From NCBI RefSeq assembly GCF_001017175.1, contig NZ_LCYG01000056.1:62001-126000 (forward strand): DNA of 64,000 nucleotides, read 5' to 3'. The notes below the pieces were generated by a model. That model made no database searches. It worked only from the letters and a program-made list of their open reading frames with translations, and was not told the origin of the DNA. Positions 17,437-25,895 of this stretch are shown piece by piece. Within the stretch, counting starts at the first letter, position 1, and each line of letters starts with the position of its first letter. The stretch is from Microvirga vignae. Lineage in GTDB: Bacteria > Pseudomonadota > Alphaproteobacteria > Rhizobiales > Beijerinckiaceae. The position numbers and the translations under genes are program-made.

Positions 17437-18075
17437 TCAATGAGGACGGCGGAGCATGGGTGTAACTGGCGGGGAGGTCCCCACCTGAATGCTCCCAAGT
17501 ACTTCAAAACCATGCCGCTGATAGAGAGGAATGCTCTCCAGGCTAGACGCCTCAAGGAAGGCTGACACCCCTTCCTCGTCGCAACCTCTCAGGACGTGGT
17601 CCAACAGGGCTGAGCCGTAACCCTTGCGTTGATGGACCGGGTCAACCCCGATCAACGGCAAGTACCAGTGCGGCTCGTGAGGATGGTAGCTCCCCATCTG
17701 CTCGAAGATCGTGAACAGGTCTCTCCGACCCTGCTCGGGGAGGCTTCGTTGGAAGAGGATCATCAGAGCTTCCTCGTCAGGCTGTACGCCCGGCGGCAGC
17801 CACAGCGCAGCGGCTTGGACATCGCCTATGAAATAGGCTGTCCCGCACTCAAAGGCCCTGCCGCCTAAGGCCCTTGCAAAGTCAGGAAAGTACCTCAGGA
17901 AGGCTTCGGGCGCGGGATACATCCAGCGATTGGCGGGGTCCGCGCTGAACGCAAGAACAAGAGCCGAAATGACCCGAGACTGATCCTCAGTTCGCGCCGT
18001 TTGAACCTGACCATCCGGAAGAGTCCCCAGCAGGCGGGGGGCGGAAGATGAGAGCCTATTCTCAGAGATGCTCAT
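17437..18075 (-). CDS. GNAT family N-acetyltransferase
   Basis: A 212-residue acetyltransferase. The start MSISEN is preceded by GGAGG; earlier ATGs are less likely. Motif A is LPLIGVDPVHQRKGYGSALL and motif B is ASSLESIPLYQRHGFEVLG, as in puromycin/antibiotic-type GNATs. The N-terminal 30 residues look disordered. It lies 82 bp upstream of the aminotransferase on the same strand. The acceptor molecule is unknown. Confidence 0.85.
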   Translation of the reverse strand: MSISENRLSSSAPRLLGTLPDGQVQTARTEDQSRVISALVLAFSADPANRWMYPAPEAFLRYFPDFARALGGRAFECGTAYFIGDVQAAALWLPPGVQPDEEALMILFQRSLPEQGRRDLFTIFEQMGSYHPHEPHWYLPLIGVDPVHQRKGYGSALLDHVLRGCDEEGVSAFLEASSLESIPLYQRHGFEVLGSIQVGTSPPVTPMLRRPH

Positions 18076-18207
18076 CCGGGCCTCCATCATCAGTGCCTCC
18101 ATCGGGGTCGAAGCCCATTCAAGGCCATTGTTGAAGTAGTATCACCCAGATGAGAGATGCGACGTGTGGAGGATCACCTCACCGTACTTTCGACCGGGGT
18201 TGCGCCA

Positions 18208-18531
18208 TCACGCGCTCTGCCGTTCGCGCACCTCGTAATGGCGTGAGCGATGATCGAAGCGGGTCAGGAGAGAGCGAGCCGCCGCAGGCACATAGGCTGC
18301 CTCGTAGTCCTCACCCGCGAAGCTCTTCACTGCATCAAGCGTGGTGAACCACATGACGGTCATGAACTCGACCTCGTCAGCGGTCTCAGAGAGGCGTCGG
18401 AATAGCTCGATCCGCTCGAAACCGGCGATCTGCCTGGCCCGGATGCCGGGGAAGACCTCGGTCCGGAGCAGCGCTTCATAGGCATCTGCCTTCTGTGCTG
18501 TTGTCCAACCGTGCCAGACGCGGGCAATCAT
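18208..18531 (-). CDS. antibiotic-biosynthesis-monooxygenase (ABM) fold protein
   Basis: A 107-residue small protein with the dimeric alpha/beta-barrel (ABM) pattern: MIARVWHGWTTAQKADAYEA, a mid-protein helix, then FMTVMWFTTLDAVKSFAG. Members are heme-degrading or quinone-forming monooxygenases, or have no known role. AGGAGGGGAG nine bases upstream is an excellent ribosome site. It stands alone, so function is unassigned. Confidence 0.75.
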   Translation of the reverse strand: MIARVWHGWTTAQKADAYEALLRTEVFPGIRARQIAGFERIELFRRLSETADEVEFMTVMWFTTLDAVKSFAGEDYEAAYVPAAARSLLTRFDHRSRHYEVRERQSA

Positions 18532-18792
18532 GATGAATAACTCCCCTCCTGTTGCCGAGCTTAGCCTTCGTACGTCGAGGTCAGGGACCTACAACCTCAG
18601 CATAATCTCGGTCCAGCCTGCCATGAAGCGGTAGCACGACGTCCCCCTTTCGACCGTAGCTCGTAAATTTAGCCCGTGGTTGCCTATAGACACCACGTCT
18701 GCCCCAGAGATGCCGCTCCGCAAAAGGTGTAGAATACTTTGGCAATGGTTGGCTGACCACATCATGCCACCTGAAGCACCGGAGGTTCGGTC

Positions 18793-18924
18793 ATGGCACA
18801 CCGCGAACAGCATGGTAACCGCGAAAGCAAAAAGCCCAAGAAGGAAAAGGGCAGCATGAAAACCCAGCCCAGCAAGTGGGCCGTCAGTGAGGTCGTTGAA
18901 GCAAAAGCCAGTTCCAAGCACTAG
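18793..18924 (+). CDS. small lysine-rich protein ending inside a palindromic repeat
   Basis: A 43-residue, strongly basic protein (SKKPKKEKGSMKTQPSKW). GGAGG with 7-base spacing precedes the ATG, a better site than most annotated genes nearby have. Its TAG stop at 18922-18924 is the outer CTAG of composite palindrome copy 2, so the repeat may have supplied or trimmed the end of the gene. Composition suggests nucleic-acid binding or stress-related disorder, but no family is claimed. Confidence 0.55.
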   Translation: MAHREQHGNRESKKPKKEKGSMKTQPSKWAVSEVVEAKASSKH

Positions 18925-19039
18925 CGCATCGTGCTTCAAAAGTGGGCCGGGTTTTCCGCCCCAACGATGCGCTCCTCTAGAGAGCGAGCATCGGATTGAT
19001 CCCAAAAGTGCAAGTCCACTTCTGGGTCCGATGCTCTAG
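18921..19039. repeat. CTAG-bounded composite palindrome, copy 2
   Basis: Inverted relative to copy 1. The module GCGCATCGTGC ... AACGATGCGC comes first, then GAGCATCGGA ... GGGTCCGATGCTC. CTAG is found at both outer ends and once internally (CTCTAGAG). The left CTAG contains the stop codon of the small gene at 18793. Confidence 0.75.
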
Positions 19040-19371
19040 GCGAAGGGTCTTCGCCAGGATTGGAGTGAATCGCTGTTACGGAGCTTCCCTGGCGATCTGG
19101 CAGGCTCGCCCGGTTGGCCGCGAGGTACGAAGTCGCTCTCACGCTATGCGATGTGATCGACAGGGTCGCTTTCGATTGTCCGAGAAAGTCTCCCCCGTGA
19201 AAGCGACCTCCCGACGAGCATGCCCCCGAATGCAAGGCACGGCTCACCGATCTCGAGGCATTCAGCCCTCCGCTCCCTGGACTTTCCGCCAATGATACGG
19301 AAGCTCAGTATGACGCAGGGCGGGAAGCGTTGAGGGGCTCTGGCCCGGTTTGATCATGGCAGCCGCGCCAG
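19040..19371. other. intergenic, no supported gene
   Basis: About 330 bp between the composite palindrome and the kinase gene. Short open frames exist on both strands, but none has a ribosome site with coding-like composition. Nothing else was recognised. Confidence 0.4.
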
Positions 19372-20607
19372 CTAATAAGGCGGGACTAACCGCCGTTCGA
19401 TCAGAGGCGCATCCATACAGAAGCGCAGGCCCGCCCTGTCATAGAGGACCTCGACCTCGGCACTGCATTGCATCGGCAGAACCCGCTGGAGAAGCATCGA
19501 GCCAAAGCCCTGATGCTGCGGCTTGTTCACGGGAGGCCCGCCGTGCTCTTGCCATTCCAGATGGAGCTTTCTGGCTCCCTCGACCTCGTTCACACTCCAC
19601 CGAATCTGGACGTAGCCTGTCGGAGCCGAGAGAGCCCCGTACCGGACGGCATTCGTGGTCAGTTCGTGGAGCGCCATGCCAACCGGCACCGCCAAATCTG
19701 CCGCTAACTCGACCGTTGGACCGATCAGCATGAAGCGAGGCTCTCGACTTTCCGCAAACGGCTTGAGTTCGTTGAGGGCGATCTCCCGCAGCGGTGCGGT
19801 CTGCCAGTAGTCCTCCGTCAACAGGTTGTGGGTCTTCGCCAAGGAGGCGATCCGGTTTGAAACCGAGCGGTAGAACGCCTCGAAGCTGTCGGTGGACCGG
19901 CCTGTGGAACCGACGAGCCCCTGGACCATCGCCAGCGTGTTCTTGACCCGGTGGTGAAGCTCGCGCACGAGCAAAGCCTGTCGCTGCTCGATCTGGCGAG
20001 CGGCCTCCAGCCGCTTATCGCGCTCGGCAATCTCCCGGCGCAGTTCCAGTTGCGACATCACCTGTCGCGCGAGCAGCGTGAGGGTGGAAGCCTGCTCCTC
20101 TGTGAGGTCACGGGGCACATGATCGAGCACACACAAAGCACCCAAGGGCACCCCATCGGGGGTTCGCAGCACCGCCCCGGCATAGAAGCGCAGGCGCGGC
20201 TCCCCGGCCACCAGCGGGTTACGGGCAAAGCGAGGGTCCTCGGCGAGGTCAGGAACCACGGTCAGTCTGGTCTGAAGCATCACGCTGAGGCAGATCGAGC
20301 GGTCGAGCGGCGTCTCGCGCACCCCGAGCCCTACCTCGGCCTTGAACCATTGCCTGCGCTCGTCGATGAGGCTGATGAGAGCTATCGGAGCCTGACAGGC
20401 ACTGGCAGCAAGCTGCACCAGATCGTCGAACGCAGGCTCCGGGTGCGTGTCGAGAACCCGGTAGCTGCGCAGGGCTGCAAGCCGGTCATCCTCTGTCCAG
20501 GAAGGGAGCCTTTGATCGTTCAACACGAGCCCGTTACCGCAGGAACCGCCTGTATGAACGTGCTGGTTGTGCTCGGGTTCAACCTCAAGCGGCCTTATCC
20601 CAAGCAA
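19372..20607 (-). CDS. GAF-domain HWE-family histidine kinase
   Basis: A 411-residue soluble sensor kinase. Residues about 45-190 form a GAF domain (FDDLVQLAASACQAPIALIS, WFKAEVGLGVRETPLDRSIC). The phospho-acceptor region is VRELHHRVKNTLAMVQGL with His218/His219. The HWE-type ATP lid follows, with the N-box MALHELTTNAVRYGAL, the diagnostic LEWQEHGG (W-x-E) and GFGSMLLQRVLP. No membrane helix is present, so it senses a cytoplasmic signal. The first codon is TTG; a GTG about 27 codons later is an alternative. It starts two bases after the receiver gene's stop, so the two form an operon. Confidence 0.85.
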   Translation of the reverse strand: MLGIRPLEVEPEHNQHVHTGGSCGNGLVLNDQRLPSWTEDDRLAALRSYRVLDTHPEPAFDDLVQLAASACQAPIALISLIDERRQWFKAEVGLGVRETPLDRSICLSVMLQTRLTVVPDLAEDPRFARNPLVAGEPRLRFYAGAVLRTPDGVPLGALCVLDHVPRDLTEEQASTLTLLARQVMSQLELRREIAERDKRLEAARQIEQRQALLVRELHHRVKNTLAMVQGLVGSTGRSTDSFEAFYRSVSNRIASLAKTHNLLTEDYWQTAPLREIALNELKPFAESREPRFMLIGPTVELAADLAVPVGMALHELTTNAVRYGALSAPTGYVQIRWSVNEVEGARKLHLEWQEHGGPPVNKPQHQGFGSMLLQRVLPMQCSAEVEVLYDRAGLRFCMDAPLIERRLVPPY

Positions 20608-20608
20608 A

Positions 20609-20986
20609 TTAGGGGCAGCCGATGAGAAGCTGCCGGCAGGCTTCGACCAGCACCACAGACGGGACTGGCTTCTCTATCCAGGTGATGTGCTGAAACTCAG
20701 CCAGAAGCTGCCGATCCTCGTGGTGGCCTGAATAGATCAGGAACGGCACCTCACGGCGGCCAAGCTCCAGCGCAATCTCGCGGCAGGGACCGTCCTTCAG
20801 AGCCGCATCCAGAATGGCCGCGCCAGGCGTTTCGGTCCCGAGCCATTCCAGGGCAGCGGCGCAGGTGGTGAAAGGACCAGCCACATCATAGCCGGCATCC
20901 TGCAACTCGTCCTGGAGGTTGAGCGCGATCAGGGCTTCGTCCTCCAAAACGAGGACAAGCGGTCTGCTGGTGGCATGCGTGGTCAT
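20609..20986 (-). CDS. single-domain response regulator
   Basis: A 125-residue receiver. The start MTTHATSR is preceded by AAGG; an upstream in-frame start is less likely. VLVLEDEALIALNLQDEL holds the acidic pocket, AAILDAALKDG the phospho-acceptor Asp60, and WIEKPVPS the conserved lysine. There is no output domain. In Hyphomicrobiales such stand-alone receivers pair with HWE kinases, and the kinase gene follows directly, so this is very likely the cognate partner. Downstream signalling is unknown. Confidence 0.85.
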   Translation of the reverse strand: MTTHATSRPLVLVLEDEALIALNLQDELQDAGYDVAGPFTTCAAALEWLGTETPGAAILDAALKDGPCREIALELGRREVPFLIYSGHHEDRQLLAEFQHITWIEKPVPSVVLVEACRQLLIGCP

Positions 20987-21051
20987 CCGGTAAGCCTTCG
21001 CCCATCGGGCTTGAATTTGCCCTGAACGGGCAAGCTTGGCGATAACCTGTG

Positions 21052-21435
21052 TTAAGGCAGCCACCCTGCCCCGGCACCGTTGCAGCAGGGTTGCCAGGAT
21101 TGTTCCCGCCCATGCACCTGAGCAGGAGGAGCCGTCGCTTCGACGACGGTGAACGTCTCTAGAATACAGTAGGTGTGCTCCGCCCCTGTGGGCACTACCC
21201 AGGAGTCGCCCGCCTCCAGACGCACGATCTGCCCCTTGATCTCCACTTCGGCCGGCCCTGCAATCACATAGCCGGCCACCTCATACCCGTGCTTGCGCGT
21301 GGGCTTATCTTGGGTCGGCTGCTCATCTCGCTACAGCCGCATGGACATCCGCTTGCCTGATACGGGATGGACCTCTCCCTGGGCACCGGTCGGAGAGTAG
21401 GCGCTGCTTACTTTCGTGACGGTCGTATCGATCAT
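21052..21435 (-). pseudogene. cupin-domain protein interrupted by an in-frame TAG
   Basis: A 128-codon frame starting at an ATG with GGAGG six bases upstream. It is interrupted by a single TAG at 21331-21333 (codon 35, in SMRL-stop-RDEQPT), where most cupins would have tryptophan. The remaining frame is intact: HGYEVAGYVIAGPAEVEIKG, then GDSWVVPTGAEHTYCI with the metal-binding cupin motif. The rest could only be made from a downstream start such as MAGYVIAG (residue about 53). One point mutation could account for it, so a sequencing error is also possible. Confidence 0.6.
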
Positions 21436-21544
21436 TGAGAGCCTCCAGTCAGTGCAGCTGCCTGAGCGGGGTACACCGGCCACTTATCTGTTTGCTGTCC
21501 CGCTGGCGGAATTCCCGTGTCTCAATGAGTTCTGGCGTGAACTC

Positions 21545-22021
21545 CTACTGGCTTGGTCCTTTGGGTGGACCCTCGACCCAATTGACATCCCAAGGGCCAT
21601 CTACGGTTATGAAGAGCAGGGTTCCCTCATCAGGTTTGGTCCATGCCTCATGGACCAGCTTGCTCGGGACAGAGTTGAACGACCCGGGCCCAAGCTCCTC
21701 CCGGTTTCCATCATGAGCCATGATGAAAGTTCCGGAGACGACGGTGTGGGTCTCATTGGCCGTATGCCAGTGCTTGGGCACATGGAAATTCTGGGGCACC
21801 CTGATCATGAGCTTCGTCGCACCGGTTTTTTGATCGATGTGCAGAATTGTAATCTCCGGAGAGCCAGCCCCAAGCTCCGGGACAATCCTGTCCCACTTCA
21901 TGTCTTGAGGTTTCAGGTAAATCGCATGCTCAGGGGCAGAACTTTGTGTCTGCCCGGCTGTTTGGGCCGATGCTGAGCCAAAGGCAGTGACCATCAGCAA
22001 CGCAGGGAGGAGAACTCGCAT
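21545..22021 (-). CDS. secreted cupin-domain protein
   Basis: A 158-residue exported protein. GGAGGCTGCA before the ATG fixes the start at MRVLLPALL; a longer frame lacks a signal. Residues 1-20 are a Sec signal peptide with cleavage after ASA. The cupin metal-binding motif is VPKHWHTANETHTVVSGTF, followed by LVHEAWTKPDEGTLLFITVD. DUF4437-like secreted cupins have no established function. It lies downstream of the divergent GlsB-like gene and beside the interrupted cupin gene. Confidence 0.82.
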   Translation of the reverse strand: MRVLLPALLMVTAFGSASAQTAGQTQSSAPEHAIYLKPQDMKWDRIVPELGAGSPEITILHIDQKTGATKLMIRVPQNFHVPKHWHTANETHTVVSGTFIMAHDGNREELGPGSFNSVPSKLVHEAWTKPDEGTLLFITVDGPWDVNWVEGPPKGPSQ

Positions 22022-22141
22022 TGCAGCCTCCGTCACGGATTGGTGGGCGATTTCATCGAAGCATACGTCCACAGCAGGATTATGACCGGCCCTGAGGTTC
22101 TCCCAGCCCAGCTCCTGGATTGTTTCTCCCCGGCCAGCCAT

Positions 22142-22516
22142 ATGGAAGGCATGGCAAAAACATCGAAGCGGGGCCCTGGCAAAACGCGAGGCTCGCGCAA
22201 AGCACCTGGACCAACCGGCACTCGGCTGCCGATCCGCATCAGCGTGGATCGAGAGGCCCTGAACGCCCTGGACAAGCGGGCCATCGCCGCCCAGGTCGGG
22301 ATTGGCGTCGTGGCAGGCTGGCTGGCAAGCTGGCTTGTTGGCGGCTCGGGTCTACTCCAGTACGTGGTCAGCGGGCTCGCCGGATCACTCGTTGGCGGCT
22401 TTCTCCTGGAGCGCCTTGGCATCGACCTGGGTGTTCGCAATCAGGCCGCGAATCGCATCATCACTGCCACCATAGGAGCGATAGCAGTCGTCCTGCTGGC
22501 TCGCCTCATAGGCTGA
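22142..22516 (+). CDS. GlsB/YeaQ-type small membrane protein with basic N-terminal tail
   Basis: About 124 residues; the start is uncertain because two ATGs lie three codons apart and neither has a well-spaced ribosome site. A basic, glycine-rich N-terminus (KTSKRGPGKTRGSRK) precedes three hydrophobic segments with small-residue packing (VGIGVVAGWLASWLVGG; GLAGSLVGGFLLERLG; ITATIGAIAVVLLARL). This is the transglycosylase-associated/GlsB fold, made of glycine-zipper helices and linked to stress. The last segment, with the phrase RIITATIGA, is diagnostic of the family. Followed 37 bp later by another small membrane protein gene. Confidence 0.75.
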   Translation: MEGMAKTSKRGPGKTRGSRKAPGPTGTRLPIRISVDREALNALDKRAIAAQVGIGVVAGWLASWLVGGSGLLQYVVSGLAGSLVGGFLLERLGIDLGVRNQAANRIITATIGAIAVVLLARLIG

Positions 22517-22553
22517 TGGGTGCTAAATCCCTCACACCGTATTACACACTCTC

Positions 22554-22880
22554 ATGACTGACCTCCACCAGCAGATTACTGATCTCGAAGCTGAGATCGA
22601 TCACTTGTCTGATGCCGCAGAGCAGTGCCGAAAGAGCATGGTCGTGGCGAAGGTGGTGATTGCAGCAGGTGTCGCGGTGTCCGGAGCATCTCTCTTTGGA
22701 CTGATCCGGTCCGATCCTCTGGTGCTCATCATTGGAATTGCTGCCACGATTGCCGGAATAGGCTTCTTCGGTTCGAGCCGGGGCTCCTTGGAACAAATCG
22801 CCGCAAAATTAAGAGCGGGTGAGATGCGTCGAGCTGAATTGATCGACGGAATTGACCTCAAGGCTGTGCAGGGTCGCTGA
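22554..22880 (+). CDS. small hypothetical membrane protein with coiled-coil start
   Basis: A 108-residue protein. The first 30 residues form a likely coiled coil (LHQQITDLEAEIDHLSDAAE), then two membrane helices (MVVAKVVIAAGVAVSGASLF; LVLIIGIAATIAGIGFFG) and a short charged tail. Family unknown. It follows the GlsB-like gene by 37 bp on the same strand, so a small envelope operon is plausible. Confidence 0.65.
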   Translation: MTDLHQQITDLEAEIDHLSDAAEQCRKSMVVAKVVIAAGVAVSGASLFGLIRSDPLVLIIGIAATIAGIGFFGSSRGSLEQIAAKLRAGEMRRAELIDGIDLKAVQGR

Positions 22881-22973
22881 AGTTTCACCTCAAGCAGGTG
22901 AACCGTTGCTTCGGCGTCCACTGTGCTGCGTGCTCTTGCTGTGATCGTCGCTCTTCAGGCAACCCGTCGTGTT

Positions 22974-23252
22974 TCACGCGGCGTGGCGGATCGCAGCATT
23001 CGGATGTTCGTGCAGGAAGTGCCGCAGCGTCGAGACAAGCTGCCGAGCACGAGGAACATCGTGCCGTCGAACGGCCGTGCGAATCTCATCCGTCAGCATG
23101 TCCCGGATCCTCCCGCACCCGTGCTGGCTCTGGAGCAGGCAATTGCCAAGCACGGCGGCCATGGCCTGGGAGACATGCTCGTGCTCGGCCACAACTTGGA
23201 CTTCCTCAGGTGTGAGATCGCAGAAGCCGATCAGGTCTTCAAGGGAGATCAT
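22974..23252 (-). CDS. hypothetical helical protein
   Basis: A 92-residue soluble protein, all helical, with alternating acidic and hydrophobic residues (LTPEEVQVVAEHEHVSQAMA) and a conserved-looking C-terminal histidine-rich part (TLRHFLHEHPNAAIRHAA). The ATG follows a G-run site. Convergent with the preceding gene. It resembles small Hyphomicrobiales proteins of unknown role; no family name is claimed. Confidence 0.6.
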   Translation of the reverse strand: MISLEDLIGFCDLTPEEVQVVAEHEHVSQAMAAVLGNCLLQSQHGCGRIRDMLTDEIRTAVRRHDVPRARQLVSTLRHFLHEHPNAAIRHAA

Positions 23253-23885
23253 AGGCCCCCCGCCACCAATGAAGCGCCTCGCAGTTGTACCCGATCAGGT
23301 GTGGCCCTCAATCCGAGACTTGCGGCACAGCTGCTTGTTTTGCGGGCTGACTGCTCATTCTGCAAGCATCTGTGCGGCGCCCCATCAGCGCGCAACGGCT
23401 TGGACCGACGCCGCGGCTGTCATGGGTTGTGCCCCTGTGGGTCAGCCTACGGCTTGGGGCTCATCGCGGGAGTAAGGGAGGGCCGCTTGCGGCGGATGGC
23501 TCTTCAACAATCGCCTCGTCACCCAGGACGGTCTCCCCTCCCAAGTGGCACGTCCAGGTACGGCGAGTACAAGGCTGCTCAGAAATGAGGTTCGTTGCCC
23601 TCCACCTGAACGTGCACCGTATCTGGATCCTCGCCAGAGCGCGGAAAGTCAGCATCCGGGAGAGGTCAAGCCAGATGGTCAAGCCTCATAGTTCTGTAGT
23701 GGTACTCCAGAAGTGCAGGCCCTGCTCGCATGGCCGGCCCAAGCGATTGAGCATTAGGTCAGGATGAAATCGCTCCGATACAGTCCATTTAATCAAGGTT
23801 AATATCTTACAGCAGGACTGATGGTATCATTGTTAGGATATTGTCCTGCAGTAGGCAGTGTGACAGCCAGTTACTTGAGGCCAGA
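23253..23885. other. intergenic region upstream of PHA synthase
   Basis: A 630-bp stretch. One low-confidence frame (23269-23475, plus strand, 68 codons with CLFCG) could be a small gene but lacks a nearby ribosome site. A short minus-strand frame around 23580-23655 reads protein-like but has no start. The last 100 bp are AT-rich and contain GCAGGAC and GTCCTGC 22 bases apart. They are likely to hold the PHA synthase promoter. Confidence 0.4.
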
Positions 23886-25706
23886 ATGGGCCAGGAACAA
23901 TTTGAGGCGGCACGGAACCTTGGCTTCGAAATCAGGAACCCGCAGCGTTTTGCCGAGAACATGGCACGGCTGGGCGAGGAAGCGGGCAAGGCGGCTGCAA
24001 TCTTTCTGCAGCCCCATGCAGTCAACCCGGCGCATTTCGCCCTCTATGATGATCTCGCTCCGGCCCTCAGAACACTGGCTCAACTCCAGCGAGCCTGGAT
24101 GCAGCAGCCCTACAAAGTCTTGGACGCCCAGGTTGCGCTCTGGAGCAACTGTTTTGACTTGTGGCATTCCTCGATGCGCCGGCTCATGGGACTGGAGACC
24201 GGGGAATCAAGGCCACTTGCCGTCTCGCTTCCGGAAGATCCCCGGTTTCAGCATCCCGCCTGGTCAGAGAACCCCTACTTTGACTTGCTGAAGCAATCTT
24301 ACCTGATCACCTCGCATTGGGCCGAATCCCTGGTCAATACGGTTGACGATCTCGATCCACACACCCGGAACAAAGCCAAGTTCTATATGACGCAGCTCGT
24401 CAATGCAGTCGCCCCATCGAATTGGGTGTTCACGAACCCGGAGCTGCTCCACGAGACCTTCGCGTCCGATGGAGAGAACTTGGTGCGAGGCATGCAGCTC
24501 CTCGCCGAAGACATCGAGCGCGGGAGCGGTCGCCTCAAAATCCGGCACACCGATGCGACCAAGTTCGAGGTCGGCAAGAACTTGGCGATCACCCCTGGCA
24601 AGGTCATCTACCAGAATGCTGTGATGGAACTCATCCAGTACGAGGCCGCAACGGAGCGAGTCCTGAAGCGTCCGCTCCTGATCGTGCCGCCCTGGATCAA
24701 CAAGTACTACATCCTCGATCTCAGCCCTGAGAAGTCGTTTGTCAAATGGGCGGTGGACCAGGGCCAGACGGTTTTCATGATCTCCTGGGTGAATCCCGGC
24801 AAGGAACTCGCCAACAAGTCCTTTGAGGACTACATGCACGAGGGCATTCTGGAGGCGCTGGGCACGGTCCGGCAAGCTACCGGCGAGCGGGCGATCCATG
24901 CACTCGGCTACTGCGTCGGCGGAACCCTGCTTGCAGCCACGTTGGCCTATTTGGCAGCGAAACGGGACAACCAAGTCAAGAGTGCCACCTTCCTTACCAC
25001 CCAGGTGGACTTCAGCCATGCCGGTGATTTGAAAGTCTTCATGGATGAAGATCAGGTTGTCGCCATCGAGAGGGACATGGCCCGGCACGGATACTTCGAC
25101 GGTCACAAGATGGCGGCCGCCTTCAATCTGCTGCGCTCGAACGACCTGATCTGGCCGTACGTCGTCGACGTTTACATGAAAGGCAAGACTCCGCTGCCTT
25201 TGGATCTGCTGTACTGGAACTCGGATTCGACGCGTATCCCTGCAGCCAACCACCGCTTCTATCTGCGACACTGCTACATCAACAATGATCTCTCGCAGAG
25301 GCGCATCCAGATGGGAGGCGTCACCCTTGATCTCTCGAAGGTGACGATACCGATCTACCACTTGGCGGCTCGGGAGGACCATATCGCACCAGCGCGGTCG
25401 GTTTTCTTGGGTGCGCAGTTCCTTGGTGGTCCTGTCCGGTTCGTCGTTGCCGGCTCGGGTCATATCGCCGGGGTTGTGAACCCGCCGGCACGCAACCGGT
25501 ATCAACACTGGACTGGTGAACCACCTGCGGGAGAACTCGAGACTTGGCTCGAAGCCGCGCAGGAGCATCCGGGCTCCTGGTGGCCCGACTGGCAGTCCTG
25601 GAGCGAGGCGCAGGACAGGAGGCTCGTCCCGGCCCGGGGAATCGGCGGGGGCAAGCTCACCCCCCTCGAGGATGCTCCGGGCAGTTATGTCCGGGTGAAG
25701 AGCTGA
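23886..25706 (+). CDS. phaC: class I poly(R)-hydroxyalkanoate synthase
   Basis: A 606-residue enzyme that polymerises (R)-3-hydroxyacyl-CoA into storage polyester at the granule surface. GAGG five bases before the ATG at MGQEQF fixes the start. The lipase-like box is ALGYCVGGTLL with nucleophile Cys343. The other catalytic residues are Asp498 (AAREDHIAP) and His526 (GSGHIAGVVNP). The N-terminal domain precedes a long core, as in class I synthases (length about 600). No phaA, phaB or phasin gene is adjacent, so this is an isolated copy. A composite palindrome follows the stop. Confidence 0.95.
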   Translation: MGQEQFEAARNLGFEIRNPQRFAENMARLGEEAGKAAAIFLQPHAVNPAHFALYDDLAPALRTLAQLQRAWMQQPYKVLDAQVALWSNCFDLWHSSMRRLMGLETGESRPLAVSLPEDPRFQHPAWSENPYFDLLKQSYLITSHWAESLVNTVDDLDPHTRNKAKFYMTQLVNAVAPSNWVFTNPELLHETFASDGENLVRGMQLLAEDIERGSGRLKIRHTDATKFEVGKNLAITPGKVIYQNAVMELIQYEAATERVLKRPLLIVPPWINKYYILDLSPEKSFVKWAVDQGQTVFMISWVNPGKELANKSFEDYMHEGILEALGTVRQATGERAIHALGYCVGGTLLAATLAYLAAKRDNQVKSATFLTTQVDFSHAGDLKVFMDEDQVVAIERDMARHGYFDGHKMAAAFNLLRSNDLIWPYVVDVYMKGKTPLPLDLLYWNSDSTRIPAANHRFYLRHCYINNDLSQRRIQMGGVTLDLSKVTIPIYHLAAREDHIAPARSVFLGAQFLGGPVRFVVAGSGHIAGVVNPPARNRYQHWTGEPPAGELETWLEAAQEHPGSWWPDWQSWSEAQDRRLVPARGIGGGKLTPLEDAPGSYVRVKS

Positions 25707-25747
25707 GCACAGGGGAACAGGCCATCGCAGCTGATGCTATCGGCTTC

Positions 25748-25852
25748 CTAGCGCATCGTGCGAAACCGAAGATCTGCGCAAACGCTGCGCTCCTCCAAAG
25801 AAGGAGCATCGGACGAGAAAAGTGCAAATCCACTTTTCTCGTCCGATGCTAG
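25748..25852. repeat. CTAG-bounded composite palindrome, copy 3
   Basis: CTAGCGCATCGTGCGAAA begins the left module, which is partly degenerate here, and the right module GAGCATCGGACGAGAAAAGT ... TTTTCTCGTCCGATGCTAG is a good inverted repeat. Compared with copies 1 and 2, the ACCC segment is replaced by CGAG on both arms, a compensatory change that keeps the pairing. It lies between phaC and the convergent methyltransferase gene. Confidence 0.75.
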
Positions 25853-25895
25853 TCCGAACTGCCGTTGGCTCGTCCCGATTGCCACTGAGCTTTCT

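Noticed and set aside
22923..23588. A 221-codon plus-strand frame
   Set aside because: It overlaps the better-supported minus-strand gene at 22974-23252, has no good ribosome site and is rich in Arg and Pro like other shadows.
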